Origin: Skeletonema tropicum
Lineage: Eukaryota > Bacillariophyta > Thalassiosirophyceae > Thalassiosirales > Thalassiosiraceae
Reading direction: 5' to 3'
NCBI GenBank assembly: GCA_037178625.1
Contig: CM074131.1
Location: forward strand, 2,418,001 to 2,482,000
Length of the DNA: 64,000 nucleotides
The translations under genes and the position numbers were made by a program. Shown one piece after another: positions 52,388-61,464 of this stretch. The stretch's first letter is position 1. Every line of letters starts with the position of its first letter. The notes below the pieces were generated by a model. The model was given only the letters and a program-made list of their open reading frames with translations, ran no database searches and was not told where the DNA came from.

Positions 52388-53047
52388 CTAATTGGATGTA
52401 GTCACAGATGAACGTGCAATCCGATCATCCAACGTGCCCTTCATCACATTTTTGCAACAGAGGCTCTCATAATCATCATCATCACAATAATAGTCATCAT
52501 ATTTTTTGAGTCTCACGTAGCAGCCGTGAGCGACAGCAGTCTCACCGAGTGCTTCCGAGCATTCGGCTATGGCAGCCCAGAAAGCGGCTGGCCCCCCGAA
52601 CTCCGACATACCAGGATCTACGGCCAATATCTCTCTTGCAACTTTGCGTGCCGTTTTATACTTGCCTCTGTTAGCCAGTTCGTCAACAATCATATGTATA
52701 GCATCGTGAGGATTGTCGGTGCATTCAGTAGGGTTGAAAGAGACACTCTTTGCAGCCTTTGGAACCTCCATCCAGAGCACTGCGGCTTGAAGGAGGGCTT
52801 GAAATGATGCTTTTTCATAATCCGGTCTCCAGTATGGTTCCGTCTTTTCATAGTTCGCCCAGAAATTCTTTAAGGGCACAATAGCCTGAATGCGTGCTTC
52901 AATAAGATCATAGAGCCTTTTTGAGAGTTTATAAATATTGCAGCCTCCATCGCTCTGAATCTGAAAGTGCAGCGCTTGCCTTGCCAACTCAAACTTGTGC
53001 TCATCATTAATGCCAGGATCTGGTCTGTCATGGTCCCGTAGTGTAGC
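52388..53047 (-). CDS. Unknown helical protein, probable last exon
   Basis: The frame is open for 219 residues from a good acceptor (cttaacag|GCT at 53047/53048) to TAG at 52388-52390, with no early ATG. The reading ATLRDHDRPDPGINDEHKFE, then LARQALHFQIQ, begins directly after the acceptor, so an upstream exon is expected. Helix pairs (PHDAIHMIVDELANRGKYKT, AFWAAIAECSEALGETAVAH) resemble TPR-like hairpins, but no family is recognised. The Asp/Tyr-rich end (YDDYYCDDDDYESLCC) is unusual. The block at 53136-53489 may be the preceding exon, but I could not find a donor with matching phase. Confidence 0.5.
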   Translation of the reverse strand, partial: ATLRDHDRPDPGINDEHKFELARQALHFQIQSDGGCNIYKLSKRLYDLIEARIQAIVPLKNFWANYEKTEPYWRPDYEKASFQALLQAAVLWMEVPKAAKSVSFNPTECTDNPHDAIHMIVDELANRGKYKTARKVAREILAVDPGMSEFGGPAAFWAAIAECSEALGETAVAHGCYVRLKKYDDYYCDDDDYESLCCKNVMKGTLDDRIARSSVTTSN

Positions 53048-53135
53048 CTGTTAAGCTAGCTCACTTGTCTTCTTCTCCTTCTGTTGTCCTCTCCACGTCG
53101 TGCCCTCTAGTAGCACGCGTGTAGATATCCGTAGG

Positions 53136-53489
53136 TTATGTCGCGTTAGGCTCCTCGCTGCCCGTAGAGCTGCCAACACCCCGCATGGCAATTCCAAAAG
53201 TTAGTTTCGCTTCAAGGTCCATATCACATTGGCCCAGATGATTGCGCAGTTCTTCCACTTTTTCCTCCGCTTCATCCCATACTAGTTCCGCGTCAATCAG
53301 CCCAGACGCCTCGCACCACAGCTTTTCGTGCATCGAGGAATACATCACTTGGTATCTCTGAGGATCTTCTTTGTCCTTGAAACAAAAGCCACGGATACCC
53401 CCGCTTTGGGGGCCGTTGATCCAGGGTAGCGCGTCGAGTTCCTCTTCTTTCATTCTGATGATTGGCTCAACGAACTTAGGTACTAACAA
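53136..53489 (-). CDS. Unknown acidic protein fragment
   Basis: A 117-residue frame has no ATG at its beginning. It opens just after a possible acceptor (cattgttag|TAC near 53489). Content (FVEPIIRMKEEELDALPWIN, then IRGFCFKDKEDPQRYQVMYS, CEASGLIDAELVWDEAEEKV) looks protein-like and acidic. It ends TAA at 53136-53138. It may be an exon of the same gene as 52388-53047. Family unknown. Confidence 0.4.
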   Translation of the reverse strand: MLVPKFVEPIIRMKEEELDALPWINGPQSGGIRGFCFKDKEDPQRYQVMYSSMHEKLWCEASGLIDAELVWDEAEEKVEELRNHLGQCDMDLEAKLTFGIAMRGVGSSTGSEEPNAT

Positions 53490-53810
53490 TATGTTTTTTT
53501 GACAGGAAAGTACTTATGGTGAAAGCAAGCAAGCGGTTCTGTGTATCTTTTGAAATGTGTGGCGAGGTGCGAGGTGCCGGCTCTCTGAGCGTAAAAGGGC
53601 ATTCCTAAAACTGGTAAATCTTTGCACATACAAGATCGCCTCCTTCCCCCCCAGTACGCCGCCCGCCTTTTTGCTTTCCTTCGTCACTCTCACTTTTCAT
53701 TCACTTCGTTGATGTGCTGCCACGAGTTCATTCATTGATCATTTGAATGAAAGATAGATAGATCTGAAGAGCCGACAACCAAAGTCAAGCTTCAGTCGGC
53801 ACCTCAGGCA
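53490..53810. other. Intergenic region before ThiDE
   Basis: These 321 bp contain the ThiDE promoter and possibly a 5' exon of the unknown minus-strand gene. A run of C (53646-53651) and tagatagatagat (53754-53764) are simple repeats. No riboswitch is seen. Confidence 0.35.
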
Positions 53811-55618
53811 ATGGTAGCCTTCCTTCGTTTCCTATTCACGTTATCGACCTCTCTTTCATTTGCATACGCATTTGCTTCAGACATTCAAATGCCTCCAAGA
53901 CCACCATCGATTGTGCTAACCATTGCCGGCTCTGATTCTGGTGGCGGAGCAGGTATTCAGGCCGATCTTAAAGCCATTCATACTATATCTGAAGGTAAAT
54001 GTCATGGTTGCTCTGCAATCACTTGCCTGACAGCCCAAAACTCATGTGGTGTAACAAGCGTGCATAGTCCTCCAGTCGAGTTTTTGAGAAGTCAATTGTC
54101 ATCAATAGAAGAAGATCTCTATCCAGCTGCAGTCAAAATTGGAATGCTGGGGACAAAAGAGTTGGCAGATGAAGTGGGAAGTTTTTTGCGTAAATTGAAA
54201 GAAAATGGCGACAAAAGAGCTCCGTTCGTTGTGGTTGATCCAGTTATGATCACAACATCTGGTCACAAACTTGTAGACGACTCTGCCAAGGATGCAATGA
54301 TTGAGAAAGTATTCCCATACGCTGATTTGGTCACACCCAACAAATTTGAGGCTGAAGAGTTACTGGGCAAAACGTTATGTTCGCCACAAGATGTGGAGGA
54401 TGGAGCGCATGCTATTTTGGCAATGGGGCCCAGAGCATGTTATAATTAAGGGTGGACACTCTTTGTTGGAAGGCAACAACGAGGTAGTGGAATCAGAAGA
54501 GACCAATGCATCTGTTGGATATGCCCAAGATTATTTGCTATTGTCCGAAGAATCATCTGCGGAAGGGAAGCCAGTGAAGGATAAGGCAAGATTGTGTGAT
54601 GGATCTCGCGGTGTTTGGATTCGTAATGATAGGTATGACTCTGCCCATACACATGGCACTGGGTGCACTCTTTCCTCGGCTATTGCGTCTGCATGGGCTA
54701 TGGGACAACGTGAGAGAGATGCCGTTGGAAGCTCAAAAGGAGGAGAAAATGTTGGCGCTCTATGTGCAATGAGGACTTGTGGATGCTTGCTGTGTTGCTA
54801 AAGCATACGTGAATGCTGGCATCGCACGCGGTGTGCAAGTTAGGAAAAGGACCTGGACCAGTTGTTCATACTGGATTCCCAAACTCCTACAAAAACTTTC
54901 CCTACTATAGAGCTATCAGCAAGCAGTACATCGATGAAACCTTTCCCTGCAATGCAAAGTTATCACTCAGGCGAAATCGTCATCATCGTCTGCTCCAGCA
55001 CTCGGAAGGATTCTACCTATCGTTGATACTGTGGAATGGATTGAACAACTTTGTTCAACACCTGGCATAGAAGATGTTCAATTGCGTTTCAAAGATACTA
55101 CTGATTACGAAACGATCCTTAATCGAATCAAGCGATCATCAGCTCTCTGTCAATCGGCTGGGGTTCGTCTGTGGATTAATGATTACTGGAAGGCAGCAAT
55201 AGAAGCGGGTGGATGCTTTGGTATTCATCTTGGACAAGAAGATTTGGCTTCATGTGTTGATGCTGGTGGTCTTGACTTGATTCGTGACGCTGGACTGGCA
55301 TTCGGTGTGTCTACCCATTCGTATTCAGAACTATGTGCTGCTTTGGGTGTTCGTCCTAGTTACATAAGTCTCGGCCCTGTGTTTTCAACTCAAAGCAAAG
55401 ACGTCAAGTTTGACCCACAGGGCTTGGAAACAGTTCGTCAGTGGAGGAGTTTGATTTCACCAGATATCCCGTTGATTGCGATTGGAGGTATTGGTAACGC
55501 TGATGTGGCAAAAGTTGTAAGAGGGGCAGGTGCAGAGTGTTCAGCTGTTATTGGAGCAGTGACTAAAGCCGATGACGTGAAGAAGGCAGTCGAGGCCTTG
55601 AACGCAGCTATGGAGTAA
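53811..55618 (+). CDS. Plastid ThiD-ThiE fusion (HMP-P kinase / thiamine-phosphate synthase), frame broken
   Basis: MVAFLRFLFTLSTSLSFAYA|FASD is a signal peptide with the plastid-import Phe. ThiD follows: TIAGSDSGGGAGIQADLKAI, VKIGMLGTKELADEV, VVDPVMITTSGHKLVDD, DLVTPNKFEAEELLG and, in a second frame, the phosphate loop HTHGTGCTLSSAIAS. ThiE begins near 55000 (PALGRILPIVDTVEWIEQL) with VQLRFKDTTDY, LWINDYWKAAIEAG, GIHLGQEDLA, FGVSTHSYSE, SLGPVFSTQSK and the phosphate loop IPLIAIGGIGNAD. ThiD phosphorylates HMP-P. ThiE joins HMP-PP to the thiazole to make thiamine phosphate. Frame changes lie at about 54433 (GGGGCCC), 54770-54790, 54840 and 54980. The same order of domains occurs in plant TH1. 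Sequence errors or a pseudogene are both possible. Confidence 0.85.
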
Positions 55619-55723
55619 TTATTAGCGTATAATAATGACAGCGTCCCACTGAAGATAATGCTTAGCTCTATATTATTTATGCTCAACAGCGAAACCCCAC
55701 TGCTGTTTACAATCTATGTATCA

Positions 55724-57304
55724 TTAAAGCTCGACATCCAACTTCAACTTCGGTTGTACCCTAATGAATGGCGGCCTTACACCTCCAAACTGTGCAATAA
55801 CTTGCGGATCATCAGCATCATTGTGAACACCGACTGTTACACTGTGTGGGCCCAATTGATAACCAGCAAATCCTTGCAAGTTACCAAATCCATCGGGACG
55901 GATCATTGTCACCACATCTAGAGCCATATCGATTGACCCCTCGGAAGGTTTCTTTTTCTTTGACACTGTCTGTTCCACCTTCTTCATAGCCTTAATCTTT
56001 GCTGCAGGACTATCTGGGAAAGTCATAAGAGCATTATTCAGCTTCCCTGTCACATCTCGGACTGCATTGGATTTCGTCAAAGACAATGATGGGATTTCCA
56101 ATAATGCCGCTGATGTCTCAAATGCAAACAAGGCTGTGCGAAGAGCCGTGGCATTATCCTCAAAGAATTTTGTACTATCCAAACCATCCTTACTCATCTT
56201 CTTCAACAAGGAATGATTGAACTTCTTCAACGTCTTCTTCTCCAAAATACCCATTTGCAAATCAAACAAATCTTTCAAAGTCTTCTCCATCCGTTGCTGT
56301 AACCTCTGACGAATTACCAATCGCTGTTCACCCGCCGCTGGTAATCCAGCTGCAGCCATGGTATCCCGATCGAATAAGTCCATTGTCCTCTGCAATAAGG
56401 AATCAGCATTCATTCCGAATTTGTCCACGAGCAATCCCCGACTCGCGCGATGCTTCCAACTGGCAATCTTGGCTCGACTCATTCCAAAGGCACGGGAGTA
56501 GGCATCATTGCAGGCTAGGATGGCCTCTGCGACGGGTGTTGGATCGGCATAGTCGGGTGAAGATGATAGAGTTGAGTATATTTCGGAAAAGGCGGTGGAG
56601 AAAGGTTTGGTTCCCATGACTGATGATGATGATTTGGTAGAGGTGGATGCAGCCTTGGCAGCCTGGTCCATGACCGTGGTAACATCTTCTGAACTTTTGA
56701 CAAGTGCGACCTCCACTTTGAAATATCCATCCAATTCTTCCCCATTAGCTCCTAATACCAACGCAGCAACTCCATCAAAGATTTCTTCAATGGTCTCTTT
56801 AATACTGTCTGCATCCAACGACGAATCCCCCTCCACGGCAACAATCAAAGTCGATACAGCACTTCCACTCTTCTTACTCTTCAAAACTGACGAGAACAAT
56901 TCTGCAAGTGTCCTCCCATGCCTCGTCCCTGCCAATCCACCCTCGACATCTCCCATGGTGACCCCACCCAAAACGACTACATCGGCAAGTGTCCCCGCCG
57001 CAGCGGCACCAATTCCCCGTGCTAGTCCTGTCGATTCCTCGAGAGATGCACCTGGTGCTTTGAGTATTGATCCGTCAACTACAACTGTTGTGGTTGCGGG
57101 GAAGAGACTTCCGGCTGTTCCTGGAGAGGTGAGGAGTGCCACTACGCCACTACCATCTCCTTTGAATGTGGTGGATGGTAAACTTGATGCCTTGTTGAGT
57201 GATCCGGTGGAATCTACGAGAGTTGTGGCGGCGTGGGTTGATGATGATAGGAGAGATGAGAGGAGGAGGAGGGCTAGTGCCCCTTTGGATCTTGCCATTG
57301 TCAT
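55724..57304 (-). CDS. Secreted or ER-lumen protein of unknown function
   Basis: The protein has 526 residues in one exon. MTMARSKGALALLLLSSLLS then SSTHA|ATT is a clear signal peptide without the plastid Phe, so it enters the secretory path and stays there or leaves. Residues 60-200 alternate strands and Gly-rich loops (ADVVVLGGVTMGDVEGGLAG, VSTLIVAVEGDSSLDADSIK). The central part is helical (RQRLQQRMEKTLKDLFDLQM, GILEKKTLKKFNHSLLKK). The C-terminal 60 residues are again strand-rich. No family is recognised. The strong Ala/Val/Thr bias allows a long open frame on the other strand (56595-57323), which is not taken as a gene. Confidence 0.7.
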   Translation of the reverse strand: MTMARSKGALALLLLSSLLSSSTHAATTLVDSTGSLNKASSLPSTTFKGDGSGVVALLTSPGTAGSLFPATTTVVVDGSILKAPGASLEESTGLARGIGAAAAGTLADVVVLGGVTMGDVEGGLAGTRHGRTLAELFSSVLKSKKSGSAVSTLIVAVEGDSSLDADSIKETIEEIFDGVAALVLGANGEELDGYFKVEVALVKSSEDVTTVMDQAAKAASTSTKSSSSVMGTKPFSTAFSEIYSTLSSSPDYADPTPVAEAILACNDAYSRAFGMSRAKIASWKHRASRGLLVDKFGMNADSLLQRTMDLFDRDTMAAAGLPAAGEQRLVIRQRLQQRMEKTLKDLFDLQMGILEKKTLKKFNHSLLKKMSKDGLDSTKFFEDNATALRTALFAFETSAALLEIPSLSLTKSNAVRDVTGKLNNALMTFPDSPAAKIKAMKKVEQTVSKKKKPSEGSIDMALDVVTMIRPDGFGNLQGFAGYQLGPHSVTVGVHNDADDPQVIAQFGGVRPPFIRVQPKLKLDVEL

Positions 57305-57649
57305 GGTGTTGGCGTGCTATTGATGCTGTTGCTACGGACAAGATGTGAGCATCATCGTCGTCATGGTCGGTGTCGGGAGCTCGGCGTGAAGTTACACGTG
57401 TGGGGATCGCATCCTATGTACGAGTACTCGTACGCGTTTACTTGTACGATTTGGAGTATGTATCTTCGATCTATGTACATAAAAAAAGCGAGCACAAAAA
57501 AATCAAAACAAAACCATGAAATCCGTTGCTTCGTAGCATGCAGTACTTATCGTAGCCTGTAACACAACAAATAGCATAGCACAGCCATCAATTCATCAAA
57601 GAGATAAAGACCAACAATAGCAGTTCAGAATTCTCTGAGCACTACCAAA
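57305..57649. promoter_or_regulatory. Divergent intergenic region (secreted protein / SMPD4-like)
   Basis: This 345-bp gap lies between outward-facing genes. A 14-bp near-palindrome gtacgagtactcgtacg (57419-57435) is present. Its function is unknown. Confidence 0.4.
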
Positions 57650-60600
57650 ATGTTGTTAGAAGAGGCTCTCTCGTCAGGCACATCATCAAGCGGCCAATCA
57701 TCTACAGATACATCATTATCTTCATCACAACCACCACTCTCTCCATCCGATGCTGCTCTAGCCCTCCTCTCCTTCCTCCGCGACGAACTACCAGCGGGAG
57801 GTATCACGGCAGAGAAGCGATTTGTCAATCTCTTTCCACTCATTGTTGATCGAGCATTTGGCGAGCTGAATCGGCCTCAGATGACTGCCACTAACAAATT
57901 CTCGCCGGGAGGAACGACGGTTACTTCACCGGGTGGATCAACCTATTCGTCTCCGGCTTCATCTCCTTCTTCTAAAATGGCATCGAACTCTGAGGTGGAC
58001 AATAAATTATATCGTCATGCGGACGGCGGCTGGCTTTCGTTGTTAAACACACCCAAACCAACTGGTGGTGCATCGTCCTCTACTTCGTCGTCATCATCAT
58101 CTCTACACCATCAAAAGGCACAATCACTTGATAATGACCCCATTGTCAAACTACTCCGCGCTCCACCCACATTCTCACCACAAAGCTACAACAACAACAA
58201 TTCATACTCACAGCAACCAACACTACTAAATGCCCTATCCGCAGAATCCATACATCGTCCACAAATCAAATTCAAATTCCCATTGGGTGGACTATCACCA
58301 TTCTTCAAGGAGTTGATTCAGGATTGGAAACAGTGCTATTTGCAAGAATTGGATAGGGCAAATACTGCTGCGGCGAGTATGGCGGGAGGTGCACGTGGTG
58401 CATTTGGTGCTTCTACAACTGCTGCTGCAGCTGTTACCAACACTATTGAAGGAATGATTGGAAAAGAAAATGCAACAAGGATATTATATCATCTTTTGTT
58501 AAATGGTCCAAATGAACAAGTGGAATTAAAGAAGTACTTTCAAAGTGGTGGTGGGAACAATGTACTGCAACAAAAGAATGTGAATCGATTGTCATCGCCA
58601 CGAGCTGCATTTATTACCCCAATGAAGCAGCAGCAGCATCATCAAATGAATACTTCACGTTTCACACCCACCACCATCAACGTCAACAATGAACCAAACA
58701 TTGAACTAACCATGTTGGAATATTACCTCCTAATCTTCGTTCGCTTTCCATTGGCCAATCAAGAATGGGCAATTCAATTGGAAGATCAATTGCGTCGAAT
58801 GAGGTTTGGAACGAGTACTACTGCGTATGGTCAACGTGTGTACTCGTATTTGATGTCGTCGTATATGAAGTATTATTTGCCTCATGGTGTGTATCGGCCA
58901 GAAGGTGGTGGTACTACTCCACGAGTAGATGGTGGTGGAGGAGAGGTTACTTCTTTGGATCGAACAGCCGAATTATTTTTACGACTAGTAATTGAATTCT
59001 GGGTAGAAGGTCAGGTATCTCCACCAACATTTGCAGAGGCGATTCAACGCTATCGCAATGGTCGTAGTGCATTCTTGTCAACGTCATCCACCTCGTCGTC
59101 GTCTTCTTCTTCTTCTCCGATGAATCCTACAATGCGAGATTCATTTGAATTGACACAACCCATGAAGACAACGTATGTATCACCACCATCGCAAATTCAA
59201 ATTGGTGTATTGAATCTAGTTCGTCATTTGGTATCTGATGTGACTGTTCGACAAATGGTAAAGAGTGCGTCGATTTCTTGCCAGCGTCGACATGTACAAG
59301 AGCGAGAGGGAAGAGTTGCAACTGCTGGTGCTGGTGGTGATGATGATGACGCTACTGCCAAGATTCCTTGGTGTCTTCCACCAGCCATGAGCATCATTCA
59401 ACCCTCTATATTCAACTACATTAGATTGGGATTGGCGTTGGGTTCCATTCATGATCGTCGTTCCATCTTCCATCGCGCATTGGAAGCGTGGTTGGTATGG
59501 ATCGAACCTTGGAATTACGTCATGAAGAGACGTGCTGTGGCTGTTACTGGCAGTAGCAGAGGTAACAACAACGGATCATCGGCAACCCATCGAGCAGGAG
59601 AATTTCTACGCAATGCAGCTGCTACGGTGTCGTCACATCGTGTGGAGTACTACCCCGCCTATGTGAAACCAAAGCCAACATCTGCTAGTACCTATTCATC
59701 GCAATGGGAGGCATACATTGTTTCCAACCTGAACCTCTACACCGTCCCACTGGCTATATTTCTGAAGCGTGCACGAGAGTTGGACTTTTCCTCCACGAAT
59801 GAATATTCTCGATCATTGGCATTGGTGCAACGCGTCCTTCGTGTTTTCTCGAAGGACGTTGTGACTGTTTTGAATAGCGTTCTGAATAGACGTGCAGACG
59901 CGTTCAGTGCATCACTTGCGACGATGCATCGTGACAACTTGAAGGGGTTTTGTCCTCCTTCTAGTTGGAAACTTACAGACTGTCAAATTGATGCCACCAA
60001 TTTACTGGAGGAGGTCTTTAGCCAACATCAAAAGAGGAAGAATGGGATGGATATATTCGATAGAATCGATGCGAGGATGACTGCACTTTTTTCTGGAAAG
60101 ATTGGAAGTGATGAAGCTGCACTTCAGTCACTCTTGTCTCAGGTTCGTTATTTGATGCATCTTGCTCAAGACTATCAAGTGTTACCTGAAGAGCCAAAAA
60201 GCTCCCGTGGATGGGGCAGTTTTCTTGGCTTGGGTAGATCTAAGGATGATTCATTACCTGTTGAGAACTTGCTCGAACCCGAACGAGATGCTAGCGGAAG
60301 GCTTACTGACAAGGGCCGTGCTCAAATATATACAGGAGTGCGCAAGTGCAATCCCATTGATGTTCATTTTGTAGGTGATCCTCTCTTGGCTCGAGTGAAG
60401 ACGTATGAAATCCCCGCGTTGGTCGAACTGACTGTACGGGCATCCAACTACTTGAATGTAAAGCTTGGCTTGGTGTCTGAGGCCGAGGCTAACGTCGTAG
60501 AGGGGGAAACTGTTGACGAGGATGCTCTCTCAAAGCACTATCATGAAATGGAGCGCTACAAGAAGACTTTGTTTCGCATCAATTTGAGGTTTCTGGCTGA

Positions 60601-60670
60601 CTCTCGCAATATCATTTTTGCTTCTGTCTTGTGGTGGCTCTTCCGGACTGTTGGAGGTTTCTTCAGCTGA
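57650..60670 (+). CDS. SMPD4-like (neutral sphingomyelinase 3 family) membrane protein
   Basis: The protein has 1006 residues in one exon. The first 190 residues are Ser/Pro/Thr-rich with trinucleotide repeats. Helical blocks typical of SMPD4 then follow: FKFPLGGLSPFFKELIQDWK, LTMLEYYLLIFVRFPLANQE, LFLRLVIEFWVEGQV, YIRLGLALGSIHDRRSIFHR, then WLVWIEPWNY, and YIVSNLNLYTVPLAIFLKR. Near the end, LTDKGRAQIYTGVRKCNPID and VKTYEIPALVELTVRASNYL match the most conserved part of the family. A C-terminal hydrophobic anchor (NIIFASVLWWLFRTVGGFF) ends the protein. SMPD4 sits at the ER and nuclear envelope. Whether it is truly a sphingomyelinase is debated. A long reading without any frame change. Confidence 0.78.
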   Translation: MLLEEALSSGTSSSGQSSTDTSLSSSQPPLSPSDAALALLSFLRDELPAGGITAEKRFVNLFPLIVDRAFGELNRPQMTATNKFSPGGTTVTSPGGSTYSSPASSPSSKMASNSEVDNKLYRHADGGWLSLLNTPKPTGGASSSTSSSSSSLHHQKAQSLDNDPIVKLLRAPPTFSPQSYNNNNSYSQQPTLLNALSAESIHRPQIKFKFPLGGLSPFFKELIQDWKQCYLQELDRANTAAASMAGGARGAFGASTTAAAAVTNTIEGMIGKENATRILYHLLLNGPNEQVELKKYFQSGGGNNVLQQKNVNRLSSPRAAFITPMKQQQHHQMNTSRFTPTTINVNNEPNIELTMLEYYLLIFVRFPLANQEWAIQLEDQLRRMRFGTSTTAYGQRVYSYLMSSYMKYYLPHGVYRPEGGGTTPRVDGGGGEVTSLDRTAELFLRLVIEFWVEGQVSPPTFAEAIQRYRNGRSAFLSTSSTSSSSSSSSPMNPTMRDSFELTQPMKTTYVSPPSQIQIGVLNLVRHLVSDVTVRQMVKSASISCQRRHVQEREGRVATAGAGGDDDDATAKIPWCLPPAMSIIQPSIFNYIRLGLALGSIHDRRSIFHRALEAWLVWIEPWNYVMKRRAVAVTGSSRGNNNGSSATHRAGEFLRNAAATVSSHRVEYYPAYVKPKPTSASTYSSQWEAYIVSNLNLYTVPLAIFLKRARELDFSSTNEYSRSLALVQRVLRVFSKDVVTVLNSVLNRRADAFSASLATMHRDNLKGFCPPSSWKLTDCQIDATNLLEEVFSQHQKRKNGMDIFDRIDARMTALFSGKIGSDEAALQSLLSQVRYLMHLAQDYQVLPEEPKSSRGWGSFLGLGRSKDDSLPVENLLEPERDASGRLTDKGRAQIYTGVRKCNPIDVHFVGDPLLARVKTYEIPALVELTVRASNYLNVKLGLVSEAEANVVEGETVDEDALSKHYHEMERYKKTLFRINLRFLADSRNIIFASVLWWLFRTVGGFFS

Positions 60671-61464
60671 GTTTGAGATTATTGAAAAGTAGAACCAATA
60701 GAAAGAAAATTTAGCCTGCGCCAATAAGAGTTATTGTAACACCCTCATGAAAATATTATGGACTTACTTGCATGCATGCAATGCAATTGTTTCTCGAGCA
60801 GTCGTACCAGCACAGGCGGTTCAGATCACTGGCTGGTGGCTTCTCTCGTCAATTTGTCACATTATCGTAGTACTACACATATAAAGACATGAAATCAGCT
60901 ACATCGTCATAGTTTTATGTCACATTCTTGGAGTGAACCGCCGTGAGCAGAGCACCTTTAAGGATAATTTTGGGGATAACCGGCACTTTTTGATAATCCG
61001 GCACTTGGATGACATGAATACGGTATCTTTTTTCTGTTTCTAAGTCATTCTAAATCTGACTAAATCACTCCCTTCGGGTTTGTGGGGTTAAATTTTGTGT
61101 AGGCTGATCTGAACGAACATTGGGCTACTCTTCACATCAGCCCGTGGCTGTACATAAGTACTCCAAAGTGTGCAAAAAGCCCAAAGAAAATACGACCACC
61201 CACAACATTATTTTCGTCGTGCTAACAACAACATATTAATTGCTTGCATCATCACTACTTCTCTTCAATGTTTCAGCAGCAAGCTGCACAAAATCCTTCT
61301 GTGCTTCATACATACATACTTACATAACAGTTTGGTTATCCAAGAAGCCAAAACCGTCATAATTTCATCTGCAACAACACAGCAGCATCTGAAAGAGCGC
61401 ACAGTCTTTAGTTGTGAGGCTTTTGCAAATTGTCTCCATAGAAGTAGTCATTTATTCTATCACC
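60671..61464. other. Intergenic region between SMPD4-like and J/U-box genes
   Basis: These 794 bp have no supported gene. An inverted pair ggcggttca (60815-60823) / tgaaccgcc (60933-60941) lies about 110 bp apart. It also holds the promoter of the J/U-box gene. Confidence 0.4.

Noticed and set aside
55619..55723. Possible TPP riboswitch near the ThiDE 3' end
   Set aside because: I looked for the conserved CTGAGA and ACC-TGA-type core words and found none here or upstream of the gene.
56595..57323. 242-codon open frame antisense to the secreted protein
   Set aside because: It overlaps the signal peptide and core of a better supported gene and shows only Ser/Thr/Ala-rich sequence.
60815..60941. 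Inverted pair GGCGGTTCA / TGAACCGCC as a transposon end pair
   Set aside because: The arms are only 9 bp, with no extension and no target duplication. It is likely chance.
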